Part shown: positions 8,727-15,807 of the stretch, piece after piece
How positions within the stretch are numbered: position 1 is the first letter of the stretch
How the letters are laid out: each line of letters begins with the position of its first letter
NCBI GenBank assembly: GCA_018824305.1
Contig: JAHJGM010000060.1
Coordinates: forward strand, 1 to 38,414
DNA from: a bacterium
Lineage (GTDB): Bacteria; Campylobacterota; Campylobacteria; Campylobacterales; Sulfurimonadaceae
Length of the DNA: 38,414 nucleotides
Reading direction: 5' to 3'
The notes under the pieces: generated by a model
Told to the model about the DNA's origin: nothing
The model's input: the letters and a program-made list of their open reading frames with translations, nothing else
Database searches by the model: none
Made by a program: the position numbers and the translations under genes

Positions 8727-9227
8727 ATGAATGATATAAAATACGCAGGTTTTTGGGTAAGATTTACCGCCTCTTTTTTAGACACTCTCTTTTTAGCTCT
8801 GCCCGTGGCAGTGGTTATCTACTTTTTAAGTAACGGTAACTGGTTCGACCTCACAACCTATCAGCAAAATATGACCTATGCGATGAGCGGCAATGCCGAG
8901 GCTGCACTTTCACATCAACCTCGTACCTCGTTTACATGGGAACTTGTTTTTGAGATATCCGTTTTAGTTGTGACTATTATTTTTTGGAGAAGATGGCGCG
9001 GCGCTACTCCCGGTAAAAAAATAGTCAAAATTAAGATCGTAGATGCAAAGACATTTGATGATATAACAAACACTCAAGCCATAACACGTTCGCTTGGATA
9101 TATCGTCTCAACGATCCCGTTTTTACTCGGGTTTTTGATAGTCGCATTTAGAAAAGATAAAAGGGCGTTCCATGACCTGTTGGCAGGAACAGCCGTTATA
9201 TACGAAAAAGATGAAAGAGAGATATGA
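8727..9227 (+). CDS. RDD family membrane protein
   Basis: The 166-aa inner-membrane protein has three hydrophobic segments. It shows the RDD features: an N-terminal A-G-F-W-V-R-F-T-A-S-F-L-D arginine-aspartate motif, a central W-R-G-A-T-P-G-K-K motif, and a C-terminal D-K-R-A-F-H-D-L-L-A-G-T region. Some RDD proteins have been linked to ion transport, but the role is generally unknown. Its stop overlaps the proB start (ATGA), implying translational coupling with proline synthesis. Confidence 0.88.
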   Translation: MNDIKYAGFWVRFTASFLDTLFLALPVAVVIYFLSNGNWFDLTTYQQNMTYAMSGNAEAALSHQPRTSFTWELVFEISVLVVTIIFWRRWRGATPGKKIVKIKIVDAKTFDDITNTQAITRSLGYIVSTIPFLLGFLIVAFRKDKRAFHDLLAGTAVIYEKDEREI

Positions 9228-9985
9228 AAAGAATAGTCATAAAAGTAGGAAGCGGAGTTTTAACGGAATCAAACAGCATAGCAAAAGTCAGGATGTTAAA
9301 GTTAGTAGGTCTCATAGCCGAACTGAGAGAAAAATATGATGTGATCTTAGTGACATCAGGTGCAGTCGCAGCAGGATATACGGCATTAAAACTGGATAGA
9401 AAAAAGCAGATAGGCAAGAAAGTATTGGCATCTGTGGGTCAGCCTATTTTGATGAGCAGTTACAAAAAGAAGTTTGATACGTTTGATGTGGAGATATCAC
9501 AGATCCTTTTGACGGAGGATGATTTTGATTCAAGAAAAAGAACGGAGATATTCAGACAGATCATTGACACGACGTTAGAAAACGAGATACTTCCTATCAT
9601 TAACGAAAACGATATCTCAACGACACCCGATCAGGTGTTTGGAGACAATGATCAGCTTTCAGCGCATGTGGCGCATCATACAAATTCAGATCTGCTTGTG
9701 ATACTGAGCGACATAGACGGTTACTATGATTCCAATCCTCATGAAAATAAAGACGCAAAGCTTTTAAAAGTCGTAAACAATATAGAAGATAAAGAGCTAG
9801 AAGCCGTTCATACTCCGAACAATGAGTTTGCAACAGGCGGTATCGTCACAAAACTAAAAGCGGCAAGATATCTGCTTGATAAAAACAAAAAAATGTTCTT
9901 ATGCAGCGGCTATGACCTGTCTGCCGCAAAAGAGTTCCTGATTGAGGGCGTTCACAACAAAGGAACGCTTTTTAAAAATCTTTAG
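9224..9985 (+). CDS. proB: Glutamate 5-kinase, short form without PUA domain
   Basis: It phosphorylates glutamate to glutamyl-5-phosphate, the first step of proline synthesis. The 253-aa protein has the amino-acid-kinase fold: N-terminal K-V-G-S-G-V-L, then T-S-G-A-V-A-A-G, I-I-N-E-N-D, F-G-D-N-D-Q-L-S and G-T-L-F. It ends after the kinase domain, lacking the C-terminal PUA domain that brings E. coli ProB to about 367 aa. The start ATG at 9224 overlaps the RDD stop. Its 3' end overlaps by 14 bp the convergent response-regulator gene. Confidence 0.93.
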   Translation: MKRIVIKVGSGVLTESNSIAKVRMLKLVGLIAELREKYDVILVTSGAVAAGYTALKLDRKKQIGKKVLASVGQPILMSSYKKKFDTFDVEISQILLTEDDFDSRKRTEIFRQIIDTTLENEILPIINENDISTTPDQVFGDNDQLSAHVAHHTNSDLLVILSDIDGYYDSNPHENKDAKLLKVVNNIEDKELEAVHTPNNEFATGGIVTKLKAARYLLDKNKKMFLCSGYDLSAAKEFLIEGVHNKGTLFKNL

Positions 9986-10343
9986 TTTGTAAGCAGACTT
10001 TTACTCTCTCTTCCAAATGCTCCAGATTGAGTGGTTTTATCATAAAGTCATTGGCATCATGCCTATGGCTTTTTAAGACTCTGTCCAGAGTTGCCTGCGC
10101 CGTGATCATAATGACCTGGGGAGGATTGCTCAGCTTTCTTATGTTTTCCAAGAGCTCTATTCCGTCCATACCCGGCATCATGATATCGGATATGACGATG
10201 TCGATTTTTTGCATCTTCATATAAAAGAGTGCATCTTTGGGTTTGTTGAAGGTTCTTATCTTAAGATCGGGGAATCTGGTAAAAAACCGCTCGAGCATCA
10301 TCGTCATATCTAGATTATCATCTACGATCACAGCATATTTCAT
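9972..10343 (-). CDS. CheY-like single-domain response regulator
   Basis: The 123-aa product consists only of a receiver domain: acidic pair D8-D9, phosphoacceptor Asp53 (ISDIMMPG), Thr81 and Lys103 (MIKPL). There is no output domain, so it probably acts through protein contacts, as CheY or a phosphorelay intermediate would. It starts 23 bp after the stop of a histidine kinase on the same strand, with aaggaa before the ATG, so the pair likely forms one two-component system. Its 3' end overlaps the proB 3' end by 14 bp. Confidence 0.9.
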   Translation of the reverse strand: MKYAVIVDDNLDMTMMLERFFTRFPDLKIRTFNKPKDALFYMKMQKIDIVISDIMMPGMDGIELLENIRKLSNPPQVIMITAQATLDRVLKSHRHDANDFMIKPLNLEHLEERVKVCLQTKDF

Positions 10344-10366
10344 GAAAAGTTCCTTTAAAGTGGATT

Positions 10367-11257
10367 TTACTCTTTATAAAAATTGAGCATAAATCTTGCT
10401 CCCTCTTCAGAGTTTTGTGCAACAATATGCGCATTGTGTTTATGCATAATAAGCTGGCTCATATAAAGTCCTATGCCGGATCCTCCAAAAGCTTTTTTTG
10501 TGCTCACGTAAGGCTGAAATATTTTCTCTAGCATCAGTTGGTCGATACCGCCCGCATTGTCTTCGATGATCAAAGAGACCTTGGACTCTTTTTGTTTTAT
10601 CGATATATCTATCTGACCCTTGCTTTTGCCACGCATTTTAAAAGCATCTTTTGCATTGTTCAAAATATTGATGATCACATGCTGGATCTCTTTTGGATTC
10701 CCTTTTAAAACTATCTCATCATCTTTTTTAAATGTGATATCTATACTGTTTAATTCTAACTCGTCCTCTATGAGATTCAATGATTTTTTTACAATTTTGT
10801 TTAATTCAAACGAGGAGTCTTCATTTATCGGATCTAAAAAATTTCTAAACTCGTTTAAAGTGGATTCCATAAACTCTTTTTGTTTATCTATAGATTGTAA
10901 AAGCTCAGCAAAATAATCTTTGTTAATTTTGTCTTCTCTGAGCTCATATTTTAGAGTGTCGACATACATAGAGATCAATGTCAGCGGCTGTATCCATTGA
11001 TGTGCAACAGCATCCATCATCTCACCCATCGTTACATATCTGCTCTTTTCCGACATCAAAAGCTCATGCTGCAATCTTTTTTTTATCTCTTGGCGCACCT
11101 GCTTTTCCAGAATGCTTTTATAGTCTTCAAGCGCTTTATATGCAGATTCCAGCTCTTTATAAGATTTTTTCGCATTTGTGTCTGTTGTTTCAATATTGAG
11201 TTGTTTAAACTTTTTTTTAAATTGTTTAAACACAGATTTAAACGTAGAGTTTTTCAA
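10367..11257 (-). CDS. Soluble sensor histidine kinase
   Basis: The 296-aa cytoplasmic kinase has no membrane segments. Residues 1-70 are lysine-rich and probably coiled coil. The HisKA-type phospho-acceptor region has His86 (AHQWIQPL), and the HATPase domain has N box N-I-L-N-N-A-K-D-A, G1 E-D-N-A-G-G-I-D and G2 G-G-S-G-I-G-L-Y. No PAS or GAF sensor is visible, so it must sense through the coiled coil or a partner. The start is TTG at 11257. It is followed by the receiver-only regulator. The 117 bp upstream, towards the Hsp20 gene, contains a perfect TTACATGTAA (11314-11323) and a small hairpin (11352-11368). Confidence 0.9.
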   Translation of the reverse strand: MKNSTFKSVFKQFKKKFKQLNIETTDTNAKKSYKELESAYKALEDYKSILEKQVRQEIKKRLQHELLMSEKSRYVTMGEMMDAVAHQWIQPLTLISMYVDTLKYELREDKINKDYFAELLQSIDKQKEFMESTLNEFRNFLDPINEDSSFELNKIVKKSLNLIEDELELNSIDITFKKDDEIVLKGNPKEIQHVIINILNNAKDAFKMRGKSKGQIDISIKQKESKVSLIIEDNAGGIDQLMLEKIFQPYVSTKKAFGGSGIGLYMSQLIMHKHNAHIVAQNSEEGARFMLNFYKE

Positions 11258-11351
11258 TTCGTTACACCAATATTTGATTTTTATGATTGTAAGTCTTATT
11301 TGTTACACTTATGTTACATGTAAAGAAGTGAGATCAAGGAGAGTTGTGTTA

Positions 11352-11368
11352 TCCCCTAAAATTGGGGA
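11352..11368. other. Small GC hairpin between Hsp20 and kinase genes
   Basis: tcccc (11352-11356) pairs with gggga (11364-11368) around a 7-nt loop, 7 bp beyond the Hsp20 stop. There is no T-tract on the minus side, so termination would be weak. The aattggggaca part echoes the ttccggggaca core of the repeats at 36 and 2638. Confidence 0.3.
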
Positions 11369-11374
11369 CAACAG

Positions 11375-11857
11375 CTATTTTTTTGGAATATTGACGGTAA
11401 AAACGCCGTTTTTATATTCAGTGTTCATTTTTGAGAAGTCTGCATCTTTTGAAAGAGTAAAACTTCTGTAAACTGAGCCTGTATAGCGCTCTTTTTGGTA
11501 AAAGTGTTCATCTTTTTTTTCTGTGGAAGTGTCATTTTTAGCTTCGATGGATAGAGTGTCGTCTTTGGTCTTTACATGTATGCTGTCTTTGTCAAATCCC
11601 GGCAGATTGACGGTGATGACATACTGTTTTCCATCATCTTTGAAATCGCTTCTAGCCGACATGTCTATTTGATTGAAGAACTTTTCATCACTGAAATATT
11701 TTTGATGAAAGTTTATGAACATACTGTCCATATCTTTTTGAAGTTTTACAAAATCATTGTAAAAAGGATCATCCATAGGTTTTTGTTCCTGTGCATCGGC
11801 ACTTACTAAAAGCCCACCTAGAACTACTGCTACTAAAGTCATGTTGAGAACTTTCAT
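11375..11857 (-). CDS. Exported (periplasmic) Hsp20/alpha-crystallin protein
   Basis: The 160-aa product combines a Sec signal peptide (hydrophobic core at about residues 5-19, cleavage probably after ADA, residue 22) with an alpha-crystallin domain (about residues 68-160). The domain has the V-N-L-P-G-F-D-K-D-S-I-H-V and Y-K-N-G-V-F-T-V-N-I-P signatures. Small heat-shock proteins hold unfolding proteins in an ATP-independent way; most bacterial ones are cytoplasmic, so this one likely protects periplasmic proteins. It ends right after the domain, without the usual I-x-I oligomerisation tail. A strong aggagg ribosome binding site precedes the ATG but lies inside a predicted leader hairpin. 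Predicted location is inference from the signal sequence. Confidence 0.85.
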   Translation of the reverse strand: MKVLNMTLVAVVLGGLLVSADAQEQKPMDDPFYNDFVKLQKDMDSMFINFHQKYFSDEKFFNQIDMSARSDFKDDGKQYVITVNLPGFDKDSIHVKTKDDTLSIEAKNDTSTEKKDEHFYQKERYTGSVYRSFTLSKDADFSKMNTEYKNGVFTVNIPKK

Positions 11858-11862
11858 AGTTT

Positions 11863-11897
11863 TCCTCCTGTATGCGTTTAATATTTGTACAGGAAAA
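11863..11897 (-). promoter_or_regulatory. Candidate FourU-type RNA thermometer in the Hsp20 leader
   Basis: In the minus-strand transcript, UUUUCCUGUA (plus 11888-11897) can pair along its whole length with UACAGGAGGA (plus 11863-11872) across a 15-nt AU-rich loop. Six Watson-Crick pairs are followed by U-A, U-G, U-G and U-A. The second arm contains the entire aggagg ribosome binding site, six bases before the ATG. UUUU pairing with AGGA is the core of FourU thermometers, known from the Salmonella small heat-shock gene agsA. The outermost perfect part also reads as the DNA inverted repeat cctgta/tacagg, so a protein operator is an alternative. Confidence 0.55.
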
Positions 11898-11942
11898 TTT
11901 TAATACTCTTTTTTAACTGGATGGAAAACGAATTATTAAGAA

Positions 11943-12602
11943 CTACTGTTTTTGATTTCGTTCAAGCCATTCATGCAAAGAGATCAGTTCGTCGATACTC
12001 TTGGCTTGTGTTTTTAATATCTCCGCCAAACTTTTGACACCCATAGAGAGCAGGTATTGAAGATTATTGTCAAAGGTCGCTTCCTCGATGACATAGATGT
12101 TGTCTTTGTGGACTTCAAACATATATCCGCCGTTTGGTATGGGAGTCTGTGAAAGCGTGACGGTGTAATGGTCTTTGATGATGCTCTCTTTTTGAGAATA
12201 CATAAGCCCGATATTATAACCCTCTGCTGCAAAACCTTTGATGGCGACGACCAATACCTGCGTCTCGCCCTTTTTCGATGAGTTAAAGATACCTATGATA
12301 TCTCTGACGGTAGAGTATCCCGGGATCTTGTTTAAGATATTTTGTGTCCAGTTTGCTAATCTTGTCTCTACAAAATGCCCTACCAAATAAAGCAGCAGTG
12401 CAAATGTGACGATGACCAAAATAAACCACAAAGACTGGTTGTTTTGCGGATGAAAACCTACAAGGTTAAACACTCCCTCCACAAGTCCGTCTATCTTCTT
12501 ATACAGCCAAAGCACGATCATCGTGATGACAGCCAGTGGAAGTATCCAAAAAAATCCTTGGATCACAAGTTCGAAAAAGTGTTTTAATCTTCTATTTTGC
12601 AT
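11943..12602 (-). CDS. DUF502 membrane protein
   Basis: The 219-aa product has two N-terminal transmembrane helices (about residues 12-34 and 58-80). A cytoplasmic or periplasmic domain follows with the DUF502 marker I-P-G-Y-S-T-V-R-D-I and the P-I-P-N-G-G-Y strand. The function of this widespread family is not established, though members are often linked to envelope stress. The ATG follows taggag. The promoter is probably TATAAT at plus 12641-12646 (minus strand). A perfect inverted repeat aaatatc-tt-gatattt (12613-12628) lies in the leader between promoter and start. Confidence 0.88.
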   Translation of the reverse strand: MQNRRLKHFFELVIQGFFWILPLAVITMIVLWLYKKIDGLVEGVFNLVGFHPQNNQSLWFILVIVTFALLLYLVGHFVETRLANWTQNILNKIPGYSTVRDIIGIFNSSKKGETQVLVVAIKGFAAEGYNIGLMYSQKESIIKDHYTVTLSQTPIPNGGYMFEVHKDNIYVIEEATFDNNLQYLLSMGVKSLAEILKTQAKSIDELISLHEWLERNQKQ

Positions 12603-12640
12603 TTTTGCTCCTAAATATCTTGATATTTCTGCTTGTGAAA

Positions 12641-12646
12641 ATTATA
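12641..12646 (-). promoter_or_regulatory. -10 box for the DUF502 gene
   Basis: TATAAT on the minus strand, about 39 bp before the ATG. The palindrome at 12613-12628 (aaatatcttgatattt) lies in the leader and could be a hairpin or operator. Confidence 0.5.
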
Positions 12647-12719
12647 CTTAAATAATAAAGATATTTTTGAATTACGAGCGAATTAGTATTGATTGCATCT
12701 CTCCTTAACCGATTTTAGA

Positions 12720-12725
12720 TAAAAT
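12720..12725 (+). promoter_or_regulatory. metY -10 box
   Basis: TAAAAT in attttagataaaat, 32 bp before the metY ATG. I see no SAM riboswitch in the 155-bp gap upstream. Confidence 0.45.
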
Positions 12726-12757
12726 AATAAAAATTAATAAACTAAGAGGCACTCTCT

Positions 12758-14023
12758 ATGAAACAACAAACACAAGCTTTACATGTAGGATACGACAAAG
12801 ATTCTCAAAGTACGATGGCGGTTCCGATCTATCAGACGACTGCGTATGAGTTTCGTGATTCCGAACATGCGGCGAATCTTTTTGCGCTTAAAGAGCTGGG
12901 AAACATCTATACTCGTCTTAACAATCCTACAACGGACGTTTTTGAAAAACGTTTCGCCGCTTTAGAGGGAGGCGAGGCTGCTCTTGCGACTTCAAGCGGG
13001 ATGAGCGCCATCTTTTACGCCATAGCAAACTGTGCCGAAGCAGGGGATAATATCGTTTGTGCTTCTCAGCTTTACGGCGGTACACTCACACAGACGGCTC
13101 ATACACTCAAGCGTTTTGGCATCGAGGCGAGATTTTTCAACGTCCATAAACCGCAAGAGATACATAACCTCGTAGATGACAAGACAAAAGTGATCTTCTT
13201 TGAGACGCTGACAAACCCGAGCATCGATGTAGCGGATATCTCGGCTATCACAAAGATCGCAGATCAGTACAACATCATCACTGTCGTGGACAATACTGTC
13301 GCGACACCGATCCTGTGCCGTCCGTTTGAACACGGTGTGGATGTGGTAGTACACAGTGCGAGTAAATACACGACAGGACAGGGGCTTGCAATCGGCGGGA
13401 TACTGGTGGAGAGAAAAGGACTTTTAGAAAAGATAAAATCAAATCCGAGATATGTTCATTTCAACGAGCCTGACCACTCTTACCACGGGCTTGTTTATGT
13501 GGATGTTCCGCTTCCTATCTTCACGCTTCGTGCAAGGCTCAGTCTGCTTCGTGATCTTGGTGCGGTCGTCTCTCCGTTTAATTCTTGGCTGTTTATTCAA
13601 GGGATCGAACATCTCTCTCTTCGTATGAGAGAACACTCGAAAAATGCTTTGGCACTTGCAGAGTTTTTAGAATCTCATCCGAAAGTCAAAAAAGTGAACT
13701 ATCCTGGGCTTAAAAGCAATTCGAATTATGCAAATGCGATGAAGTATTTTGACGGTGGAGCGAGCAGCGGTCTACTTAGTTTTGAGTTGGAGAATTACGA
13801 TGCGGCGGTAAAAGTCGTAGATGCTACAAAACTGTATTCGCTTGTGGTAAATATAGGTGATTCCAAATCGATCATCACGCACCCAGCTTCAACGACACAT
13901 CAGCAGTTAAGCAACGAAGAACTGATCGCCTGCGGTGTTCCCGCGGGACTTATCCGCATCAGCTGTGGTCTTGAAGACATATCTGATCTGATAGAAGATA
14001 TGAAACAAGCATTAGAAGCGTAA
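12758..14023 (+). CDS. metY: O-acetylhomoserine sulfhydrylase
   Basis: This PLP enzyme makes homocysteine from O-acetylhomoserine and sulfide, the direct sulfhydrylation route to methionine. The 421-aa length and motifs fit MetY rather than cystathionine gamma-synthase: Y-T-R-L-N-N-P-T, the S-S-G-M-S-A-I loop, D-N-T-x-A-T-P, and Schiff-base Lys203 (SASKYTTGQG). The start is ATG 12758 after agaggc. Codons 8-10 contain a TTACATGTAG motif (Leu-His-Val). Its pathway partner metX lies at 20972; the efflux operon lies between them. A strong terminator follows. Confidence 0.95.
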   Translation: MKQQTQALHVGYDKDSQSTMAVPIYQTTAYEFRDSEHAANLFALKELGNIYTRLNNPTTDVFEKRFAALEGGEAALATSSGMSAIFYAIANCAEAGDNIVCASQLYGGTLTQTAHTLKRFGIEARFFNVHKPQEIHNLVDDKTKVIFFETLTNPSIDVADISAITKIADQYNIITVVDNTVATPILCRPFEHGVDVVVHSASKYTTGQGLAIGGILVERKGLLEKIKSNPRYVHFNEPDHSYHGLVYVDVPLPIFTLRARLSLLRDLGAVVSPFNSWLFIQGIEHLSLRMREHSKNALALAEFLESHPKVKKVNYPGLKSNSNYANAMKYFDGGASSGLLSFELENYDAAVKVVDATKLYSLVVNIGDSKSIITHPASTTHQQLSNEELIACGVPAGLIRISCGLEDISDLIEDMKQALEA

Positions 14024-14040
14024 TCTTTACTATAGCTATA

Positions 14041-14078
14041 AAACAGCGGAGGCTTCTCCGCTGTTTCTCCTCTCTTTT
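14041..14078 (+). terminator. Strong terminator after metY
   Basis: Perfect 11-bp stem aaacagcggag (14041-14051) / ctccgctgttt (14056-14066) with the loop gctt, followed by a pyrimidine tract ending in tttt (14075-14078). Confidence 0.85.
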
Positions 14079-14130
14079 GAAATTCAGACCCTGCATGTAA
14101 GCATACGAAATATAAATCTAAAAGATAGAA

Positions 14131-14181
14131 AGTTGTGTATGCAACTATCATTTATATTTAATTAAAGTTGCATATGCTACT
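14131..14181. promoter_or_regulatory. Paired 16-bp palindromic operators upstream of marR
   Basis: agttgtgtatgcaact (14131-14146) and agttgcatatgctact (14166-14181) are two copies of one palindrome with inferred ideal form AGTTGCATATGCAACT. They differ from it at two positions and one position. Their centres are 35 bp apart. The second copy lies 14 bp upstream of the likely -10 box (TATAAT, 14196-14201), so a bound MarR dimer would cover the -35 region and repress the operon. Confidence 0.6.
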
Positions 14182-14212
14182 ATTTTGTAAATTTTTATAA
14201 TTTGGAGATGCT

Positions 14213-14671
14213 ATGGTATATATGCTAAAAGATTCTATCGGGTACAGAATAAATCTTGTAGCTACGACAATAAAAACGAATTTTACAAAACTTTTGCAGG
14301 CAGAGTGCGGCATAGCGGCAGAACAGTATGCTACTTTAAAAATAATCAGTGAAGATAATGAAGTAACACAGACACGTATCGCCGAACTGCTGGGAAAAGA
14401 CAAGACGACTATCGGGCGTTCGATCGAGTCACTGTTAAAAAAAGGACTGCTTTTTATAGAAGATGTTGAAAGCGACAGACGAGCAAACAGAGTTTCATTA
14501 ACACCAAAAGCAGAAGAAATACTTAAATCTGCAATACCGATGGCACTAAAATTCAATGAAACTGTAAAAAGCAAGTTAACCAAAAATGAGGTGGAGATCT
14601 TTTTTAAAGTTCTCGATATCATATTGGAAGAGAGCAAAAATATGAAGAGAAGCAAAGGAGAGAATAGATGA
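14213..14671 (+). CDS. MarR family transcriptional regulator
   Basis: The 152-aa winged-helix protein has the MarR layout: an N-terminal dimerisation helix, helix-turn-helix T-Q-T-R-I-A-E-L-L-G-K-D-K-T-T-I-G-R (about residues 60-80), and the wing with D-R-R-A-N-R-V-S-L-T (about residues 90-100). The start ATG 14213 follows ggag. Its stop overlaps the adaptor start (ATGA). MarR repressors are usually released by small aromatic ligands, often pump substrates. Here the two palindromes at 14131 and 14166 are the probable targets, so the gene likely represses itself and the downstream pump. Confidence 0.92.
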   Translation: MVYMLKDSIGYRINLVATTIKTNFTKLLQAECGIAAEQYATLKIISEDNEVTQTRIAELLGKDKTTIGRSIESLLKKGLLFIEDVESDRRANRVSLTPKAEEILKSAIPMALKFNETVKSKLTKNEVEIFFKVLDIILEESKNMKRSKGENR

Positions 14672-15807
14672 GATTATTTAGTAGATATTTGTCAACGGCG
14701 ATGTTAATAGGAGGCGTGTTTATAGGCGGCTCGCTCAGTGCTCAAGAGGGAAAACCTGCAGCTGCGATGCCTGCGCCAAAAGTTGATGTTTTTGTGGTGG
14801 CGGCTGCAAAAGATACTCAGGTGGATCTGGAATATCCGGCTCGTATCAGTTCCGTCAAAAATATTACCGTGACGGCAAGAGTCTCAGGAGTATTGGAGGA
14901 AAAAAACTATACAGAGGGTGCGACCGTGCATAAGGGCGATCTACTGTATAAAATAGAACCTGACATCTATCAAGCGGCAGTAAATAGCGCCAAAGCGACA
15001 CTTGCTCTGGAAAGTGCAAAACTGGACAAAGCAAAAAAAGACTGGGATCGTGCAGATGGACTTTTTAAAGATAAAGCCATAAGCGAACAAGATAGAGATA
15101 CGGCATTTTTTGCTTATAAAACGGCTCAAGCAAGTGTAGATGTTGCAAAAGCGGAACTCCAAAAAGTACAGGTCAGCCTAAACTATACGGATGTTCATGC
15201 GACTATAGACGGTGTTGCAGGAGTCAAGCTTGTAGATGTGGGCGATTATGTGAAAGAGGGAACAGCACTTCTTTCCATAACTCAGACAAATCCTATCTTT
15301 GCAGATTTTTCTATACCTGACATCAATTCGATCAAGCAAAGATATGAACTGCAAAACGGAAGTTGGTCAAATATGCAGGGAGCAGGTCTTAAAGCTTCAC
15401 TTACAGTTGACGGCAAAGCGTATACGGAGTTGGGAAATGTCGATTTCATAGATACAAACGTAGATGCAACGACCTCTACTTTAAAAGCCCGTGCAGTTTT
15501 TGAGAATGCCGGTGCACAGCTTATAGCAGGACAGTTCGCAAAAATAAAGATCATCGGTGTGGTCTCTAAAAACGTTATCTCTGTTCCTCAAAAAGCGGTA
15601 CTTCAAAATCCTCTTGGAACGGTAGTGTTTGTAGTTGTCGATGGAAAAGTGGCTGTAAAGCCGGTGAAGATATTAGATACAGTCGGACAGGATTTTGCCC
15701 TCAGCGGTGTTAATCCAAAAGATGTTGTCATTGTAAATAACTTCTTTCGTATCAAGCCGGGTGCACCTGTAGATATAGATAAGACGATCAATAAACAGGC
15801 AGAATGA
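14668..15807 (+). CDS. RND efflux periplasmic adaptor (MFP)
   Basis: The 379-aa periplasmic adaptor joins the inner-membrane RND pump to the outer-membrane channel. It has an N-terminal signal peptide with likely cleavage after SLSA; there is no lipobox Cys, unlike AcrA. The barrel-sandwich (lipoyl) halves V-S-G-V-L-E-E-K-N-Y-x-E-G and the second half D-V-G-D-Y-V-K-E-G surround an alpha-helical hairpin (about residues 105-165) with the conserved K-A-I-S-E-Q-D-R-D. Beta-barrel and membrane-proximal parts follow. The start overlaps the marR stop and the end overlaps the permease start by 4 bp. Confidence 0.93.
   Translation: MRLFSRYLSTAMLIGGVFIGGSLSAQEGKPAAAMPAPKVDVFVVAAAKDTQVDLEYPARISSVKNITVTARVSGVLEEKNYTEGATVHKGDLLYKIEPDIYQAAVNSAKATLALESAKLDKAKKDWDRADGLFKDKAISEQDRDTAFFAYKTAQASVDVAKAELQKVQVSLNYTDVHATIDGVAGVKLVDVGDYVKEGTALLSITQTNPIFADFSIPDINSIKQRYELQNGSWSNMQGAGLKASLTVDGKAYTELGNVDFIDTNVDATTSTLKARAVFENAGAQLIAGQFAKIKIIGVVSKNVISVPQKAVLQNPLGTVVFVVVDGKVAVKPVKILDTVGQDFALSGVNPKDVVIVNNFFRIKPGAPVDIDKTINKQAE

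Noticed and set aside
12603-12757. SAM riboswitch upstream of metY
   Set aside because: The gap is AT-rich with no multi-helix leader or conserved SAM-binding core; nor is one seen in the 71 bp before metX.
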